Of a stretch of DNA of 64,000 nt, positions 38,694 to 50,276 are shown piece after piece; the stretch's first letter is position 1, and each line of letters starts with the position of its first letter. Origin of the DNA: Fluctibacter corallii (GTDB lineage Bacteria > Pseudomonadota > Gammaproteobacteria > Enterobacterales > Alteromonadaceae); assembly GCF_025751585.1 (NCBI RefSeq), contig NZ_JAOWKX010000006.1, positions 137,099-201,098 on the forward strand. Reading direction: 5' to 3'. The notes under the pieces were generated by a model. The model saw only the letters and a program-made list of their open reading frames with translations. It was not told where the DNA came from and did not search any database. The position numbers and the translations under genes are program-made.

Positions 38694-38742
38694 CCTCTTA
38701 ATCCTTATAGTTATCTAAGTTCTAATTCTGTGTGCCAAGCGT

Positions 38743-40092
38743 TTACAGTAAAAACGGTGACCAGCTTGGCGACTTAACCTGGCCATTGGCAGCAGGTAAG
38801 CGTGCTTTAAACCTTCCATCCAACGAGACAAGTGACAACACCTGTACGTTCTGATGCAAAGTACTATATATGATCATGCTTCCATTCGGGGCAATGCTAG
38901 GTGACTCATCTAAAAATGTCTTCGTCAGCACTTGCATATTGCCATTTTCCAAATCTTGTTTAGCGATATGATAGTTTCCTCGGGTGCGATTCACCAACAC
39001 CAGTTGATTTCCATTCGGTGTTACCGTTCCCCCTAAGTTCATTTCGCCATCAAACGTAATACGCCTAATTTTGTTATTAGCTAAATTTACGCGATAAAGT
39101 TGAGGTTTACCACCCCGTTCTGACGTAAAAATCAAGCTCTTACCGTCAGGTGTCCAACCTGGCTCAGTATCAATCGACCTATTTTTGGTAATTCGACGCA
39201 ACTGCTTAGAACGTAAATCCATAATATAAATTTCAGGATTGCCGTCTTTCGACAATACCATCGCGAGTTGTTTTCCATCTGGAGAAAAAACCGGAGCACC
39301 ATTTATACCAGGAAAATCAGTTATTCGAGTTCGACTCATAGTATAGATGTCTTGAATAAAAATTTGTGGTTTCTTGCTTTCAAAACTAACGTACGCAAGC
39401 TGTTTGCCATCAGGCGACCACGAGGGAGACATCAATGGTTCTTTAGAGCGCAATAAAATGGTTTCGTTAGCGCCATCATAGTCCGCAACCACTAACTGAT
39501 AGGGAAAATCAAATTTTTCTCTGTCTCGCACAATCACATATGCAATTCGAGTCAAAAATGCGCCTTTTTCTCCCGTGAGCTGTTCATACACAATATCGCT
39601 GATTCTGTGCGCGTATTGCCTGAATTCATCACCACTAATCACCGCTTGCCACGAGTCAAAGACATGATCTTGGCTGTTTACTAAACGCCCATTGCTCAGC
39701 GCCTGTGAGCGACCGCCAGTAATCTGCCCACGAATTACATCAATGACTTCAACAGAGACTTTATAACGATCCATGCCTTGCTCTTCGACGCTCCCCACCA
39801 CAATGGCTTCAACGCCGGCTTCGGCCCATATGCTATAGTCTACTTCCGAGTCTTGGCTTGGAAACTGAGGCATTCTCGACGCATCAAGCGGATTAAACTT
39901 TCCACTTCTTCGTAAATCGGCTGACACAATGTTTGTCAGACGCTCGGGCATCACACCTTCGCCTTTCCAACGAAATGGTACAACGCCAATTGGCCGTGCC
40001 GTATCGATACCCTCGGTAATTACAATCTCTAATGTCGCTTTCGCTTGTATGCTGACCAACGCGGTCATAAGAACCAATATCTTTTTTAACAT
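38743..40092 (-). CDS. tolB: Tol-Pal system protein TolB
   Basis: 449 residues with a signal peptide (cut near IQAKA/TLEI). N-terminal alpha/beta domain with the TolA-binding region, then a six-bladed beta-propeller of repeated S-P-D-G-K-Q-L-A motifs ([49 protein letters not shown]). It is the periplasmic shuttle between TolA and Pal. It starts 5 bases after the tolA stop. Confidence 0.97.
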   Translation of the reverse strand: MLKKILVLMTALVSIQAKATLEIVITEGIDTARPIGVVPFRWKGEGVMPERLTNIVSADLRRSGKFNPLDASRMPQFPSQDSEVDYSIWAEAGVEAIVVGSVEEQGMDRYKVSVEVIDVIRGQITGGRSQALSNGRLVNSQDHVFDSWQAVISGDEFRQYAHRISDIVYEQLTGEKGAFLTRIAYVIVRDREKFDFPYQLVVADYDGANETILLRSKEPLMSPSWSPDGKQLAYVSFESKKPQIFIQDIYTMSRTRITDFPGINGAPVFSPDGKQLAMVLSKDGNPEIYIMDLRSKQLRRITKNRSIDTEPGWTPDGKSLIFTSERGGKPQLYRVNLANNKIRRITFDGEMNLGGTVTPNGNQLVLVNRTRGNYHIAKQDLENGNMQVLTKTFLDESPSIAPNGSMIIYSTLHQNVQVLSLVSLDGRFKARLPAANGQVKSPSWSPFLL

Positions 40093-40097
40093 GTACC

Positions 40098-40976
40098 TTA
40101 CTGACTCATGGTTAAATTAAAACTTCTAAACTCTTCAAATACTTCCGGATCTTTAGGTACAGGCAACGTGACTGCACTTAGCACAGCATTCTCAGAGGCC
40201 CGACATATTCTATCACTCCCTTTCAAGACCTTTACGTCCACCACTAAACCATTGGAAGCCAACTTGATATTCAACCGGCATGATGTGCCTTTCATAGAAT
40301 CATCAACAATCCACTTTTGCTTAATCGTATTGCTAATCAATGCGGTGTATCGCTGTACTTCAGTTAAAACCTGCTGGCGTCGCTGCCTACTGCGTATTGC
40401 TTGCTCTGCTTGAAGCTGCTCCTGAAGCAACTGTTCTTCAACTCTGCGAGCCTCCGCTTCCAGCATTTTTTTCTCAGCTTCTCGCTTGGCTTTTTCTTCT
40501 GCCTCTTTACGTGCCTTTTCTTTCTTTTCTTTTTCTTTGCGAGCGATTTCCTCTGCCTTTTTCTTTTCAGCTTCTTTCTTCAATCGCTCTTTTTCACGGG
40601 CCTCAGCTTGCCTTTTTTCTGCTTCACGCTTCTTTGCTTCAGCGGCCGCTTGCGCCTTCTGACGCCGCGCTTCTGCCTGTCTTTGCTTCTCTTTTTCGGC
40701 TCGCAGCCTGCGCTCGCGCTCCTCTTGCTTTTTACGCTCAGCGGCTTCCGCTTTACGCCTTTCTTCACGTTGTTTAGCACGTTTCTCATCTTCAATTTTC
40801 TTGAAGATTTCATCAACTTGCGATTGCTCAATCATTACCGCTTCAATGGGCATGATATTCATTGCCAATTCTGGGGCTGGCTCGGGCGTATGAAAATTAA
40901 CACTGGTCACCAGCACTCCGACTATACATAAGTGCAATAACGCAGATTTCAACCAAAAGGGTGAGACATTCCCCAT
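40098..40976 (-). CDS. tolA: Tol-Pal system protein TolA
   Basis: 292 residues: one N-terminal membrane helix (about 9-26), a long Lys/Glu/Ala/Arg helical domain II (about 55-200) and a small globular C-terminal domain III ([55 protein letters not shown]). It transmits TolQR energy to TolB/Pal. Shorter than E. coli (421), mainly in domain II, which varies in length. The biased composition creates long antisense open frames that are not genes. Confidence 0.96.
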   Translation of the reverse strand: MGNVSPFWLKSALLHLCIVGVLVTSVNFHTPEPAPELAMNIMPIEAVMIEQSQVDEIFKKIEDEKRAKQREERRKAEAAERKKQEERERRLRAEKEKQRQAEARRQKAQAAAEAKKREAEKRQAEAREKERLKKEAEKKKAEEIARKEKEKKEKARKEAEEKAKREAEKKMLEAEARRVEEQLLQEQLQAEQAIRSRQRRQQVLTEVQRYTALISNTIKQKWIVDDSMKGTSCRLNIKLASNGLVVDVKVLKGSDRICRASENAVLSAVTLPVPKDPEVFEEFRSFNLTMSQ

Positions 40977-40979
40977 AAA

Positions 40980-41408
40980 TTACTTCTTCTCTTCTGGCGA
41001 GTCCGTCATGAGTCCTACAGAAGGAACGCCTGCTCTTTGCAATAACACCATCAGTTGCACAACATTGTTGTATGGCACTGTACCATCGCCTTTGACGACT
41101 ACAGGGGTGGTAGGCTCCAACTTAAGTTGTGCTGCAACAATAGTTGCTAAATCTACAGGATCCAATGGTGAATCTTGTGACTCACCGACGTTGAGGAAAT
41201 ACTCACCACTGGCGTTCACAGATGCAATAATAGGAGGTTTAGTTTCTTCCGCTAATGGCTGCGCGTCAGCCTTGGGCAAATCCACTTTTACCCCTTGTGT
41301 TACCAACGGCGCAGTGACCATAAAAATAATCAACAAAACCAGCATAACATCAATATAAGGTACCACATTGATTTCTGAGACTGGCCGTCTGCGTTTTCTT
41401 ACAAACAT
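40980..41408 (-). CDS. tolR: Tol-Pal system protein TolR
   Basis: 142 residues of the ExbD/TolR family. One membrane helix near 17-40 with the proton-path Asp in INVVPYIDVMLVLLIIFMV, then a periplasmic dimerisation domain (TQGVKVDLPKADAQPL; VVKGDGTVPYNNVV). It works with TolQ as the proton-driven motor of the Tol complex. Nine bases separate it from tolQ and three bases from tolA. Confidence 0.97.
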   Translation of the reverse strand: MFVRKRRRPVSEINVVPYIDVMLVLLIIFMVTAPLVTQGVKVDLPKADAQPLAEETKPPIIASVNASGEYFLNVGESQDSPLDPVDLATIVAAQLKLEPTTPVVVKGDGTVPYNNVVQLMVLLQRAGVPSVGLMTDSPEEKK

Positions 41409-41417
41409 AGCAATTCC

Positions 41418-42119
41418 TTACGCAGTGGCTTCCTGACTAACACGTTGCTGTGCGTGAGCTTGTCGGTGCAAAATACTAGAAAACTCTTCCATAAAGTTGC
41501 CATAACTGTTTTCGAGACGTTCAACTTGATGGCTAAAACGGTTGTAAGCGATAACCGCAGGAATGGCGGCGAACAAGCCCATTGCCGTAGCAATAAGCGC
41601 TTCAGCAATGCCAGGAGCAACCATCGCAAGTGTGGCTTGTTGCACTTCACCCAACGCGATAAATGCGTTCATGATCCCCCAAACTGTTCCAAATAACCCA
41701 ATATACGGACTAATCGACCCAGCGGTAGCCAAAAACGGTAAGTGACTTTCCAGTGCGTCGACTTCACGCGAGAGACTTACCCGCATGGCTCTGTATGTTC
41801 CATCCATAACTGCATCTGACGATGCTGTACCCGCTTTTCTTAAACGTACATACTCTTTGAAACCCGAACAAAACAAACTTGCCATACCTTGTACAGAAGA
41901 ACGCGCAGACAGCTCTTGATATAGCTTGTTAAGATCAACACCTGACCAGAATTTATCTTCAAACTTTTTCATTTCACTTTTTGCATCTTTTAACGCTTTA
42001 CTGCGTTGGAAAATAAAAGCCCAAGAAATAACTGACACAGCGAGTAGTGTTAGCATAACTAGTTGAACAAGAAAGCTTGCCTGAAGAAACAGGTCAAAAA
42101 AGGATAACTCAGACGACAC
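41418..42119 (-). CDS. tolQ: Tol-Pal system protein TolQ
   Basis: 233 residues of the ExbB/TolQ/MotA family with three membrane helices (about 15-38, 130-155, 165-190); conserved [24 protein letters not shown] and [20 protein letters not shown]. Forms the motor with TolR. Its start lies inside the end of ybgC (11-base overlap), so translation is coupled. Confidence 0.97.
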   Translation of the reverse strand: MSSELSFFDLFLQASFLVQLVMLTLLAVSVISWAFIFQRSKALKDAKSEMKKFEDKFWSGVDLNKLYQELSARSSVQGMASLFCSGFKEYVRLRKAGTASSDAVMDGTYRAMRVSLSREVDALESHLPFLATAGSISPYIGLFGTVWGIMNAFIALGEVQQATLAMVAPGIAEALIATAMGLFAAIPAVIAYNRFSHQVERLENSYGNFMEEFSSILHRQAHAQQRVSQEATA

Positions 42120-42522
42120 GAGACATTTCCCCTAAAATTGCATCTGGAATTTTACATGGCTTCATAATACTGAAGTTGATGCATGCGACTTTAATTGTCG
42201 CTTTTACCAGACATTGATTGTTAGCATTATTTATTTGTTGAAAAAAAACGACGCTTGCGCGCTTCAATTCTACTATCTGGCTGTGAATACTCAAGATTTC
42301 GTTGAACCGTGCAGCGCGAATATTGTCCATTTCCACGTGTTTGACGACAAAACCAACAGATTGTTCCAATAGTTGATCTTGTTCAAAGCCCATTTCTCTC
42401 AACCACTCTGTTCGCGCTCGTTCTAAAAACTTCAAGTAATTGGCATAATAAACAATTCCGCCAGCATCCGTATCTTCGTAATACACCCTAACTGGCATAG
42501 TATGTTTAACTACATTGGACAT
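42109..42522 (-). CDS. ybgC: Tol-Pal-associated acyl-CoA thioesterase YbgC
   Basis: 137-residue hotdog thioesterase: [21 protein letters not shown] holds the catalytic Asp, and [12 protein letters not shown] follows. Hydrolyses short-chain or acyl-ACP/CoA thioesters and is linked to phospholipid metabolism. First gene of the ybgC-tolQRAB-pal-cpoB operon; product length matches E. coli (134). Confidence 0.96.
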   Translation of the reverse strand: MSNVVKHTMPVRVYYEDTDAGGIVYYANYLKFLERARTEWLREMGFEQDQLLEQSVGFVVKHVEMDNIRAARFNEILSIHSQIVELKRASVVFFQQINNANNQCLVKATIKVACINFSIMKPCKIPDAILGEMSRVV

Positions 42523-43084
42523 TTCGATACTTGCTCTCTACCCTCATGAAAATAGTCATTCATGTTGTCTTTACATTAACCCATAAGTCGTACGTTGTTA
42601 TCTCTCAAGCCTCTTAAGTCTCTTAAGCAAGATTCTTTCCAACTTAAAATTTGATACATAAATTACGAATAAGTATGTCAACGCTATGAATACTGTTGGA
42701 GAATACCAAGTAAATCTGCACTTAAACAGTCCAGTTGGAAAAAATCAAAGAGATACAAGGAGTTAATAGCTCAGCACACGCAAACAGATCAGACCAGAAG
42801 GTCAATAAAAAGAGTGTTAGGCATGAATCATTATTCAGCCAGCATGAATTTAGAAGAGGTGTTTACATTTTTTTCACAATACATATATTAATAGAACATT
42901 ATTTAATCAATATATAAAACCCCTTAATTATAAAGGGATTAATAAGCATCAGTCGTCATGTAAAAAACTTCCCTAGAATATCATACGCATCTATTCATTA
43001 GTTTTTGTAATCTGAAAAAACAATTTTTCTCAGTTGTGTAGATTTATTACATCCGTAAAATACACCTTGTTTTCTGAGCTAGCG

Positions 43085-43214
43085 CGAGATTATCAAATCA
43101 GTCGATAGACAGATGCAGTTGTCAATTCTCCTGTTGACATATTTGTTCCCTGGAAATTTTTTCCTTCCTTCAACACTTGTTGCTTTGCCCGCGAATTTCG
43201 CGGGCTTTTTTTTG
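43085..43214 (+). ncRNA. Candidate small RNA ending at an orphan terminator
   Basis: A perfect Rho-independent terminator has no protein gene upstream on its strand. The preceding bases are rich in unpaired pyrimidine stretches such as AATTCTCCTGTTGAC, which could pair with ribosome sites. The 5' end is not determined; the start given is a guess within the intergenic region. Confidence 0.35.
43188..43214 (+). terminator. Orphan intrinsic terminator
   Basis: GCCCGCGAA / TTTCGCGGGC stem followed by eight T on the plus strand. Both neighbouring genes are on the minus strand, and no plus-strand gene precedes it. Confidence 0.9.
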
Positions 43215-43437
43215 TCTTCGATTTGCTACATTAGATTGGTTTTTCTGAATGATATTAGACATGCAATCTCATTCTCTGTACTTTACTGTTGCCTGAAAGA
43301 GTGAATCTGCTCGTGATGATGGGTTGTTTTACACAAAGCGTCGCAACCAGTGGGTCATTCTATTAACGCAATCTCAAGTCGCAGCAAAACCTGCTAACCC
43401 CATATGAGAGAATAGAGTGCAACGCCTCCATTGCACA

Positions 43438-44442
43438 CTAATCTTGCGGCGTAAATCCGAAATGTGTATAGGCGCGTTGCGTGGCGATACGACCTCTTGG
43501 AGTTCTTTGCAGAAAACCCTGTTGAATTAAGAAGGGCTCAATCACATCTTCAATGGTGTCTTTTTCCTCGCCAATAGCTGCCGCTAGATTATCTAAACCA
43601 ACAGGCCCGCCCATAAACTTATCTAGAATGGCAACAAGTAGCTTTCTGTCCATATAGTCGAACCCTTCCTTATCGACATCAAGCATATCAAGCGCTCTTG
43701 CTGCAACGTCTGCATTAATTTGCCCATTGGCTTTAATTTCTGCATAGTCTCTTACTCGGCGCAATAATCTATTGGCAATTCTAGGTGTTCCTCTGGCGCG
43801 CCTGGCAACTTCGATGGCTCCGTCTTCATCCATGTGCAGATTTAAATATTTTGCAGAACGAGAAACAATATTGGTTAAGTCTTGAACGTTGTAATATTCC
43901 AGCCGTTGCACGATACCAAATCGATCACGTAAAGGAGATGTGAGTGAGCCCGCTCGAGTCGTAGCGCCCACTAAGGTGAAAGGCGGTAAATCAAGTTTGA
44001 TTGAACGGGCCGCTGGCCCTTCTCCTATCATGATATCTAACTGATAGTCTTCCATTGCTGGATATAGTACTTCCTCAACAACAGGGCTTAACCGATGTAT
44101 TTCGTCTATAAATAAGACATCATTTTCTTCAAGGTTAGTGAGTAGCGCGGCCAAATCACCAGCCTTTTCCAACACCGGGCCAGATGTTGTTTTAATACTT
44201 ACGCCCATTTCGTTGGCAACAATATTGGCCAACGTGGTTTTACCTAGCCCCGGCGGCCCAAAAATAAGCAAATGATCAAGCGCGTCATTTCGATTGCGAG
44301 CCGCCTGAATAAAAATATCCATTTGCTCTCTAACATGATCCTGACCGCTATAATCTTCCAACATTTTTGGCCGGATGGCACGATCAATCACGTCATCTTC
44401 ATTGCTCGCACCAGCGTGTACTATACGATCTGCTTCTATCAT
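43438..44442 (-). CDS. ruvB: Holliday junction branch migration ATPase RuvB
   Basis: 334 residues: AAA+ motor with Walker [12 protein letters not shown] near 62, Walker [10 protein letters not shown], sensor [18 protein letters not shown], then a winged helix ([17 protein letters not shown]). Drives branch migration with RuvA. It follows ruvA by 66 bases in the ruvC-ruvA-ruvB unit. Confidence 0.99.
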   Translation of the reverse strand: MIEADRIVHAGASNEDDVIDRAIRPKMLEDYSGQDHVREQMDIFIQAARNRNDALDHLLIFGPPGLGKTTLANIVANEMGVSIKTTSGPVLEKAGDLAALLTNLEENDVLFIDEIHRLSPVVEEVLYPAMEDYQLDIMIGEGPAARSIKLDLPPFTLVGATTRAGSLTSPLRDRFGIVQRLEYYNVQDLTNIVSRSAKYLNLHMDEDGAIEVARRARGTPRIANRLLRRVRDYAEIKANGQINADVAARALDMLDVDKEGFDYMDRKLLVAILDKFMGGPVGLDNLAAAIGEEKDTIEDVIEPFLIQQGFLQRTPRGRIATQRAYTHFGFTPQD

Positions 44443-44508
44443 GTTATTTTACACTTAATCAAACACTGTATTCTTATACAGGATAATTTTACCAATGTAT
44501 AGCGCGAA

Positions 44509-45129
44509 CTACGCCACTGAACGTAAAGATTCTCGAATTAGCGCTTCGCTACTCATATCATCTTTAAACACTGACTGCACCATTTTACTCGCTTGCTGCG
44601 GCTTATAGCCGAGCGCCACCAGTGCACTTAAGGCTTCTTCTCTGGCATCATCTGCCATAACAAACGTAGAGCCTTGCTCCTGTTCTTGCATTATCGGTAA
44701 ATCTGACTCAGTACCTGAAATGGTAAACTTCTTAAGTCTATCGCGCATTTCAACCACTAATCGTTCGGCAGTTTTCTTGCCAACACCCGGTAACTTTACA
44801 AGCCCCGACACGTCATCATGACTAACGCATTGAACAAATTGCTCTGCAGACATACCAGATAAAATGGTTAACGCTAACTTAGGCCCAACACCATTCACTT
44901 TAATCAACTCTCTGAATAGAGCTCGAGCGCCTTTATCTGCAAAACCAAATAATAACTGTGCATCTTCTCTTACAATAAAGTGTGTGAAAATGGTTGCTTC
45001 TTCGCCGACTGTCGGCAAATTATAGAAGCTGGTCATGGGTAATTGAATTTCATACCCCACACCCGAAGCTTCAATCACAATTTCAGGGGGCGTTTTCTCA
45101 ATGAGTGTGCCACGTATTCTGCCAATCAT
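44509..45129 (-). CDS. ruvA: Holliday junction DNA-binding protein RuvA
   Basis: 206 residues: N-terminal OB fold ([19 protein letters not shown]), two helix-hairpin-helix motifs ([34 protein letters not shown]), acidic linker, and the C-terminal RuvB-binding domain ([20 protein letters not shown]). Holds the junction for RuvB. It begins 22 bases after ruvC. Confidence 0.98.
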   Translation of the reverse strand: MIGRIRGTLIEKTPPEIVIEASGVGYEIQLPMTSFYNLPTVGEEATIFTHFIVREDAQLLFGFADKGARALFRELIKVNGVGPKLALTILSGMSAEQFVQCVSHDDVSGLVKLPGVGKKTAERLVVEMRDRLKKFTISGTESDLPIMQEQEQGSTFVMADDAREEALSALVALGYKPQQASKMVQSVFKDDMSSEALIRESLRSVA

Positions 45130-45151
45130 AATGTGTGTCTCTACTGTTAAC

Positions 45152-45676
45152 TTATCTCAATCTACCACGCACCACTTTGCGTGCTTGACCTGCCATACTA
45201 ATTAAGCTTTGCTGGGTGTGACCGTGGCATAAAGCAACTGCCAACGCATCAGCAGCGTCGGCTTGAGGCGATGCACTAAGTTTAAGTAAATGCATCACCA
45301 TATGTTGTACCTGAGTTTTATCGGCGCTGCCTTTGCCAACTACCGACTGTTTTATCTGCCGCGCAGAATATTCTGCAACAGGCAACTGCGCACAGGTTGC
45401 AGCAACAATGGCTGCGCCTCTTGCTTGTCCCAACTTTAGCGCGGAGTCGGGATTTTTAGCCATAAATACTTGCTCAATCGCAAAGAGTTGAGGTTGATAC
45501 TGAGCAATAATTTCACTCACACCATTAAATATTTGGTTTAGGCGACCAGCAAGCTCTTCGCCTTTTACTCGAATGCAGCCGCTCGCCACATATTCCATTT
45601 TCGCACCAACCTGTTTAACTACGCCGTATCCCGTAATACGAGAACCGGGATCAATGCCGAGTATTATTGCCACCAA
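45152..45676 (-). CDS. ruvC: Crossover junction endodeoxyribonuclease RuvC
   Basis: 174 residues of the RNase H-like resolvase: first Asp in [16 protein letters not shown], Glu in [20 protein letters not shown], and the late Asp pair in [15 protein letters not shown]. Cuts Holliday junctions. Starts 14 bases after yebC. Confidence 0.98.
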   Translation of the reverse strand: MVAIILGIDPGSRITGYGVVKQVGAKMEYVASGCIRVKGEELAGRLNQIFNGVSEIIAQYQPQLFAIEQVFMAKNPDSALKLGQARGAAIVAATCAQLPVAEYSARQIKQSVVGKGSADKTQVQHMVMHLLKLSASPQADAADALAVALCHGHTQQSLISMAGQARKVVRGRLR

Positions 45677-45690
45677 ACTCTCCGAGATGC

Positions 45691-46428
45691 TTATTCACTA
45701 GGATTATCTAACATTGATGCATTTGAATACACTTCCTGTACGTCATCAATGTCTTCCAACATATCAATTAGCGTCATAAATAACGCTGCATTGTCTCCGT
45801 CTAGTTCCACTTTAGTCGATGGCACCATTGTCACTTCCGCATGAATAGCGACTAACTTTTGTTGATCCAAATAGTCTTTAATTTTGCCGAAATCATCAGG
45901 TTGTGTGTACACGTGCACTACCTCTTGATTTTCTACTACTACATCTTCTGCACCAGCGTCGAGCGCAGCGTCCATAATACGTTCTTCCAGTGCCATATCA
46001 TCAAAAGTAATCACACCCAATTTAGTAAACAAGTACGATACCGAACCATCCGTGCCTAAATTACCGCCATGTTTCGAAAACGCATGTCTGACCGCACTGA
46101 CTGTGCGGTTGCGATTGTCTGTCAAGGTTTCTACCATAATCGCCGTGCCTGATGGACCGTATCCTTCATAGACAATACTCTCCATAGCGTCGCCATCAAG
46201 ATTCCCCGCACCACGCGCAACCGCATTATCTATGGTGTCTCGCTTCATATTGTTCGACAGCGCCTTGTCAATTGCAGCTCGGAGTCTGGGATTAGATGTG
46301 GGATCGTCCCCTCCTTCCCTAGCCGACACAACGAGCTCGCGAATCAACTTTGTAAAAATTTTTCCTCGCTTAGCATCTTGCGCTGCCTTACGATGTTTAA
46401 TGTTCGCCCATTTACTATGTCCGGCCAT
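45691..46428 (-). CDS. yebC: YebC/TACO1 family protein
   Basis: 245 residues beginning [22 protein letters not shown] (key part [15 protein letters not shown]) with [14 protein letters not shown] in the middle. Family members were long called transcriptional regulators; recent work ties YebC/TACO1 to relief of ribosome stalling at proline runs. Gene order nudB-yebC-ruvC is typical of gammaproteobacteria. Confidence 0.97.
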   Translation of the reverse strand: MAGHSKWANIKHRKAAQDAKRGKIFTKLIRELVVSAREGGDDPTSNPRLRAAIDKALSNNMKRDTIDNAVARGAGNLDGDAMESIVYEGYGPSGTAIMVETLTDNRNRTVSAVRHAFSKHGGNLGTDGSVSYLFTKLGVITFDDMALEERIMDAALDAGAEDVVVENQEVVHVYTQPDDFGKIKDYLDQQKLVAIHAEVTMVPSTKVELDGDNAALFMTLIDMLEDIDDVQEVYSNASMLDNPSE

Positions 46429-46454
46429 AGTGCTCTCCGAGTGGTAATCCGTAT

Positions 46455-46889
46455 TCAGGGAATGAAGGTTGCTATTGCGCTTTTATTTGTATCAGACCAC
46501 GCCTTGCGTATTGCTGTCGGCTTATCCAACCAAATAAAATCCAAGTGCTCAGTAAGCGTTAAGATGAAGGCTGAGTCTATTTGCGCACGAAAAACATGTT
46601 CGATGTTGGTAGTGGTTCCTGGTGGATAGCGATGTATCCAGGCTTTTCTAATGACATACTCGTTGGTTTTGCCGCAGTCAATAATTGGGATGTTAAGTGA
46701 GACTAAGTCTAACCCAGTTTCTTCTGCCACTTCTCTGTACGCGGTATCTATTGGTAATTCACCATTTTCCATAGATCCTGTTACAGATTGCCAGAAAGTG
46801 GGATCATCTTCACGCTGAAGCAAGAGAACGCGCCCGTGTTGGTCATATAACACAACCAACACAGACTCAGGACGTTTATATGACGCCAA
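46455..46889 (-). CDS. nudB: Dihydroneopterin triphosphate diphosphatase
   Basis: 144-residue Nudix hydrolase acting in folate synthesis. The Nudix box is [20 protein letters not shown](TGL), beginning near residue 38. C-terminal [21 protein letters not shown] fits the NudB subgroup. It follows aspS by 8 bases. Confidence 0.92.
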   Translation of the reverse strand: MASYKRPESVLVVLYDQHGRVLLLQREDDPTFWQSVTGSMENGELPIDTAYREVAEETGLDLVSLNIPIIDCGKTNEYVIRKAWIHRYPPGTTTNIEHVFRAQIDSAFILTLTEHLDFIWLDKPTAIRKAWSDTNKSAIATFIP

Positions 46890-46897
46890 GTGTGTAC

Positions 46898-48661
46898 TTA
46901 TTCGTCGTTTTTCACTGTTGACTGAATCGCCAACTCTTCTAATTGCTGAGGGTTTGCCTCTCCTGGAGCGTCAGTCAGTGGGCACGCCGCGGTGGTGGTT
47001 TTTGGAAACGCCATGACATCGCGAATAGACGTCGTCCCTGTCATTAGCATCACTAAACGGTCTAGCCCAAAGGCTAATCCAGCATGAGGTGGCGCACCGA
47101 ATTTTAGTGCTTCGAGTAGGAAGCCAAATTTCACTTCGGCTTCTTCATCTGAGATACCCAATAAGCGGAACACCTCAGCTTGCATAGCCTGGTCATGAAT
47201 ACGAACAGAACCGCCGCCTAATTCCACGCCATTTAGTACCATATCATACGCGTTGGAAATAGCGTTGGCAGCGTCATTTGCAAGCTCTTCTGGGGTCATA
47301 TCTCTTGGCGCAGTAAACGGGTGGTGCAAAGCGTGTAGTTGGCCGTCAACCTCTTCAAACATTGGGAAGTCGACCACCCAAAGCGGACGCCACTCTCCCT
47401 CTAGAAGATCAAAATCTTCACCTAACTTCAAGCGTAAAGCGCCCATTGCCTCCGAAACTACTGTTGCATTGTCTGCACCAAACAAAATGATGTCGCCTGT
47501 TTCAGCTTGCGTTCTCGCTAACAGTTCATTCACAACAGTTTCATTCAAGAACTTAAGGATGGGAGACTGTAAGCCGTCCATGCCTGCCGATTTATCATTC
47601 ACTTTCAGCCAAGCCAGGCCTTTAGCACCATAAATGCCAACAAACTTACCGTAATCGTCGATTTGTTTACGCGACAACGACGCTCCACCCGGCACACGTA
47701 TGACTGTTACGCGTCCTTTTTCATCATTTGCAGGTCCAGAGAATACTTTGAATTCTACGTCTTTGAGAATATCTGCAACATCCACTAGCTCAAGTGGGTT
47801 ACGTAAATCAGGCTTATCGCTACCGAAACGGCGCATTGCGTCGGCGTAAGTCATGCGAGGAAACTCACCTAAATCTACATTTAGCATCTTCATGAATAAA
47901 TCGCGAATCATGCCTTCTGTGATATTCATTACGCCTTCGGCGTCGAGAAATGTGGTTTCAATATCGATTTGAGTAAATTCAGGCTGTCTATCTGCGCGTA
48001 AATCTTCATCACGGAAGCATTTAACGATTTGATAATAACGGTCCATTCCCGACATCATTAGCAACTGCTTGAATAGCTGCGGAGATTGAGGCAAAGCAAA
48101 GAACTGGCCTTTGTGCGTGCGGCTTGGAACCAAGTAGTCACGCGCGCCTTCAGGGGTAGCTTTAGTGAGAATTGGCGTTTCGATATCCAAGAAACCGTCA
48201 TTTTCTAGATAGTTACGTACCGCGCTGGTAACACGGGCACGGAATTTAAGGCGGTCAGACATGAGCGGTCTACGCAAATCCAAATAACGGTATTTTAAAC
48301 GTTGCTCTTCGCTATTCTCTTGATTCCAGTCAAGCGGCAATACGGCAGCCTTGTTCAGAATCACTAAGTCTTTACCTAGAATCTCGATTTCACCCGTGCG
48401 CATGTCTTTATTAATTTGCCCTTCTGGACGCGCGCGCACCAAACCCTTTATCTGAACACAAAACTCGTTACGAACACTGTTCGCGACATTAAAAAGCGCT
48501 TCTAGATCAGGGTCGTAAACGACTTGTACAATGCCTTCACGATCGCGTAAGTCTAAAAAGATAACCCCACCAAGGTCGCGTCGCTTGTTTACCCAGCCAC
48601 AAAGTGTGACTTCCTGTCCGATATGAGATGCGTTGATATTGCCGCAATAATCTGTTCGCAT
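46898..48661 (-). CDS. aspS: Aspartyl-tRNA synthetase
   Basis: ATG at 48661 ([20 protein letters not shown]) is chosen by agreement with the E. coli N-terminus, giving 587 residues; the frame is open to 48709 without reason to use it. OB-fold anticodon-binding domain ([15 protein letters not shown]), class II motif 2 [18 protein letters not shown], the bacterial GAD insertion, and motif 3 [15 protein letters not shown] near the end. First gene of the aspS-nudB-yebC-ruvCAB run. Confidence 0.98.
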   Translation of the reverse strand: MRTDYCGNINASHIGQEVTLCGWVNKRRDLGGVIFLDLRDREGIVQVVYDPDLEALFNVANSVRNEFCVQIKGLVRARPEGQINKDMRTGEIEILGKDLVILNKAAVLPLDWNQENSEEQRLKYRYLDLRRPLMSDRLKFRARVTSAVRNYLENDGFLDIETPILTKATPEGARDYLVPSRTHKGQFFALPQSPQLFKQLLMMSGMDRYYQIVKCFRDEDLRADRQPEFTQIDIETTFLDAEGVMNITEGMIRDLFMKMLNVDLGEFPRMTYADAMRRFGSDKPDLRNPLELVDVADILKDVEFKVFSGPANDEKGRVTVIRVPGGASLSRKQIDDYGKFVGIYGAKGLAWLKVNDKSAGMDGLQSPILKFLNETVVNELLARTQAETGDIILFGADNATVVSEAMGALRLKLGEDFDLLEGEWRPLWVVDFPMFEEVDGQLHALHHPFTAPRDMTPEELANDAANAISNAYDMVLNGVELGGGSVRIHDQAMQAEVFRLLGISDEEAEVKFGFLLEALKFGAPPHAGLAFGLDRLVMLMTGTTSIRDVMAFPKTTTAACPLTDAPGEANPQQLEELAIQSTVKNDE

Positions 48662-48914
48662 GAACTGTGCCTCTGTTGCGCGTTTACAGACACGCATGTG
48701 TGTTAACATAAGTATGAATAAGCCGAATAGTATAAACGAACCGATTTAAATGCACAGTAGGTGATCGGCCCGTTTGACCAAAAAATCAGCGAAAGGTGAA
48801 AGTCAGTCGCGCTTTGCTGCACAAATAATGGCCCAACAAAGCGCGCTGACCTTTTTCAGCTCGCGATTGTCGAAAAAATACCGCGAGAGATATGAAAAGA
48901 AACTGGCGCGCCGG

Positions 48915-50276
48915 TTAAATAGCGACCGCTTCTTGTCGGAAGTCGGCCGATTGCAAACTGTGTTTTTTCATGAGCTTGTGCATGTCTGTCCGATTTCGAC
49001 CTGCCAACTCAGCCGCACGGGTCACATTCCCTTCGGTCATCTTAAGCAGCTTCAGTAAATAGCTGTGTTCAAATGCATCTCTGGCCTCAGTCAACGTTGG
49101 CCATTTTTGTTCCGATGCAGACAGTGCCTGTTCTACCAAATGTACAGGGATCACAGGCGTATGCGTTAGTGCGACACACTGCTCAACCACATTAACCAGC
49201 TGCCTGACATTGCCCGGCCAAGGTGCTGTCGCTAGCATTTGCAATGCATCGTCTGAAAAACGATTCGCTTCTACATCATGACGCTCTGCGCTTTGCTCTA
49301 AAAGATAACGAGCCAATAGTGGAATATCTTCCGAACGCTCTCGTAACGTTGGCAACTTTAAATTGACAACATTGAGGCGGTAATACAAATCTTCACGAAA
49401 GGCGTTATCGGCCATTTCCTGAGCCAGATCTTTATGGGTAGCAGAAATGATTCTGACATCAATAGGAACTTGTTTAGTGCTCCCAACAGGCCGAATCTGC
49501 CGTTCTTGAATGGCTCTTAATAACTTCACTTGCAACGGAATCGGCATATCACCAATTTCATCAAGGAACAAAGTGCCGCCTTCAGCTTCACGAAACAGCC
49601 CGGCATGCGCATTCACGGCGCCAGTAAATGCCCCCTTTGAATGCCCAAACAACTCAGATTCAAGTAAATTTTCGGGTAACGCACCGCAGTTAATGGCAAC
49701 AAAAGGTTTATCAGCACGCTTACTCGCCTTATGCAAGGCACGAGCAAGCAACTCCTTCCCCGTCCCACTGGCACCGGAGATCAATACACTCACATCTCTT
49801 TGCGCAACGCGGTGTGCCTGATCTAGTAACTGCTCCATCTGTACCGAGCGTGTAATAATATGTGCACACCAGTCTTCTCTTGCTGCTGATTGGCGTTGTT
49901 TCAGCGCATTTGAGAGTAACTCGCGCAATGAATCGTGGGAAATAGGCTTAGTCAAAAAGCCAAATACTCCCCGCTGAGTAGCAGACACCGCGTCTTCTAT
50001 CGTGCCATGTGCAGTCATTAATATAACGGGAATGTCTTTTCGCAACGCCACAATTTCTTCGTACAAGGTCATGCCATCCATGCCTGGCATTCTCAAGTCA
50101 CTGAGCACAGCTGCATAAGAATGGGTGTTTAGCATTTTTAAGGCATCTTTGCCGCCATTAACACTATCTACTTGATAACCTTCACCTTCAAGCCTAAGCG
50201 TCATTAAGCGCAATAGGTTCTCGTCGTCATCGACAAGTAAAATGCGTGCATCATTCACGTTATGATTAAGACTCAT
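48915..50276 (-). CDS. glrR: Sigma-54-dependent response regulator GlrR (QseF)
   Basis: 453 residues: receiver domain 1-125 with the phospho-acceptor Asp in AVLSDLRMPGMDG, AAA+ domain with Walker A GASGTGKELLARAL, the sigma-54 contact loop GAFTGAVNAHAG, and FLDEIGDMP, then a Fis-type helix-turn-helix (GNVTRAAELAGRNRTDMHKLMKKH). In enterics GlrR activates sigma-54 transcription of glmY and rpoE. Its ATG overlaps the stop of the preceding lipoprotein gene by 4 bases. Confidence 0.95.
   Translation of the reverse strand: MSLNHNVNDARILLVDDDENLLRLMTLRLEGEGYQVDSVNGGKDALKMLNTHSYAAVLSDLRMPGMDGMTLYEEIVALRKDIPVILMTAHGTIEDAVSATQRGVFGFLTKPISHDSLRELLSNALKQRQSAAREDWCAHIITRSVQMEQLLDQAHRVAQRDVSVLISGASGTGKELLARALHKASKRADKPFVAINCGALPENLLESELFGHSKGAFTGAVNAHAGLFREAEGGTLFLDEIGDMPIPLQVKLLRAIQERQIRPVGSTKQVPIDVRIISATHKDLAQEMADNAFREDLYYRLNVVNLKLPTLRERSEDIPLLARYLLEQSAERHDVEANRFSDDALQMLATAPWPGNVRQLVNVVEQCVALTHTPVIPVHLVEQALSASEQKWPTLTEARDAFEHSYLLKLLKMTEGNVTRAAELAGRNRTDMHKLMKKHSLQSADFRQEAVAI

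Larger units (their letters stand above)
42523..43437. other. 915-base gene-free region between ybgC and ruvB
   Basis: AT-rich. It presumably holds the ybgC-tol promoter (right of 42523, with tandem CTCTTAAG copies near 42612-42628), and an orphan intrinsic terminator on the plus strand at 43188-43214. Short open frames (42735-42917, 43113-43304) lack ribosome sites or run through the terminator and are not supported. Confidence 0.6.

Noticed and set aside
40401..40931. 176-aa plus-strand open frame opposite tolA, very rich in Phe and Leu
   Set aside because: It is the antisense of the Lys/Glu/Ala repeats of TolA domain II; composition explains the long open frame.
42735..42917. 60-aa plus-strand frame upstream of the tol operon
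   Set aside because: TTG start without ribosome site; no conserved features.
43113..43304. 63-aa hydrophobic plus-strand frame in the ybgC-ruvB gap
   Set aside because: It reads straight through the strong terminator at 43188-43214.
48774..49058. 94-aa plus-strand frame past the glrR end
   Set aside because: TTG start, and the second half is antisense to the GlrR helix-turn-helix. The first half has an inverted repeat (GCGCTTTG/CAAAGCGC) that better fits a transcript end.
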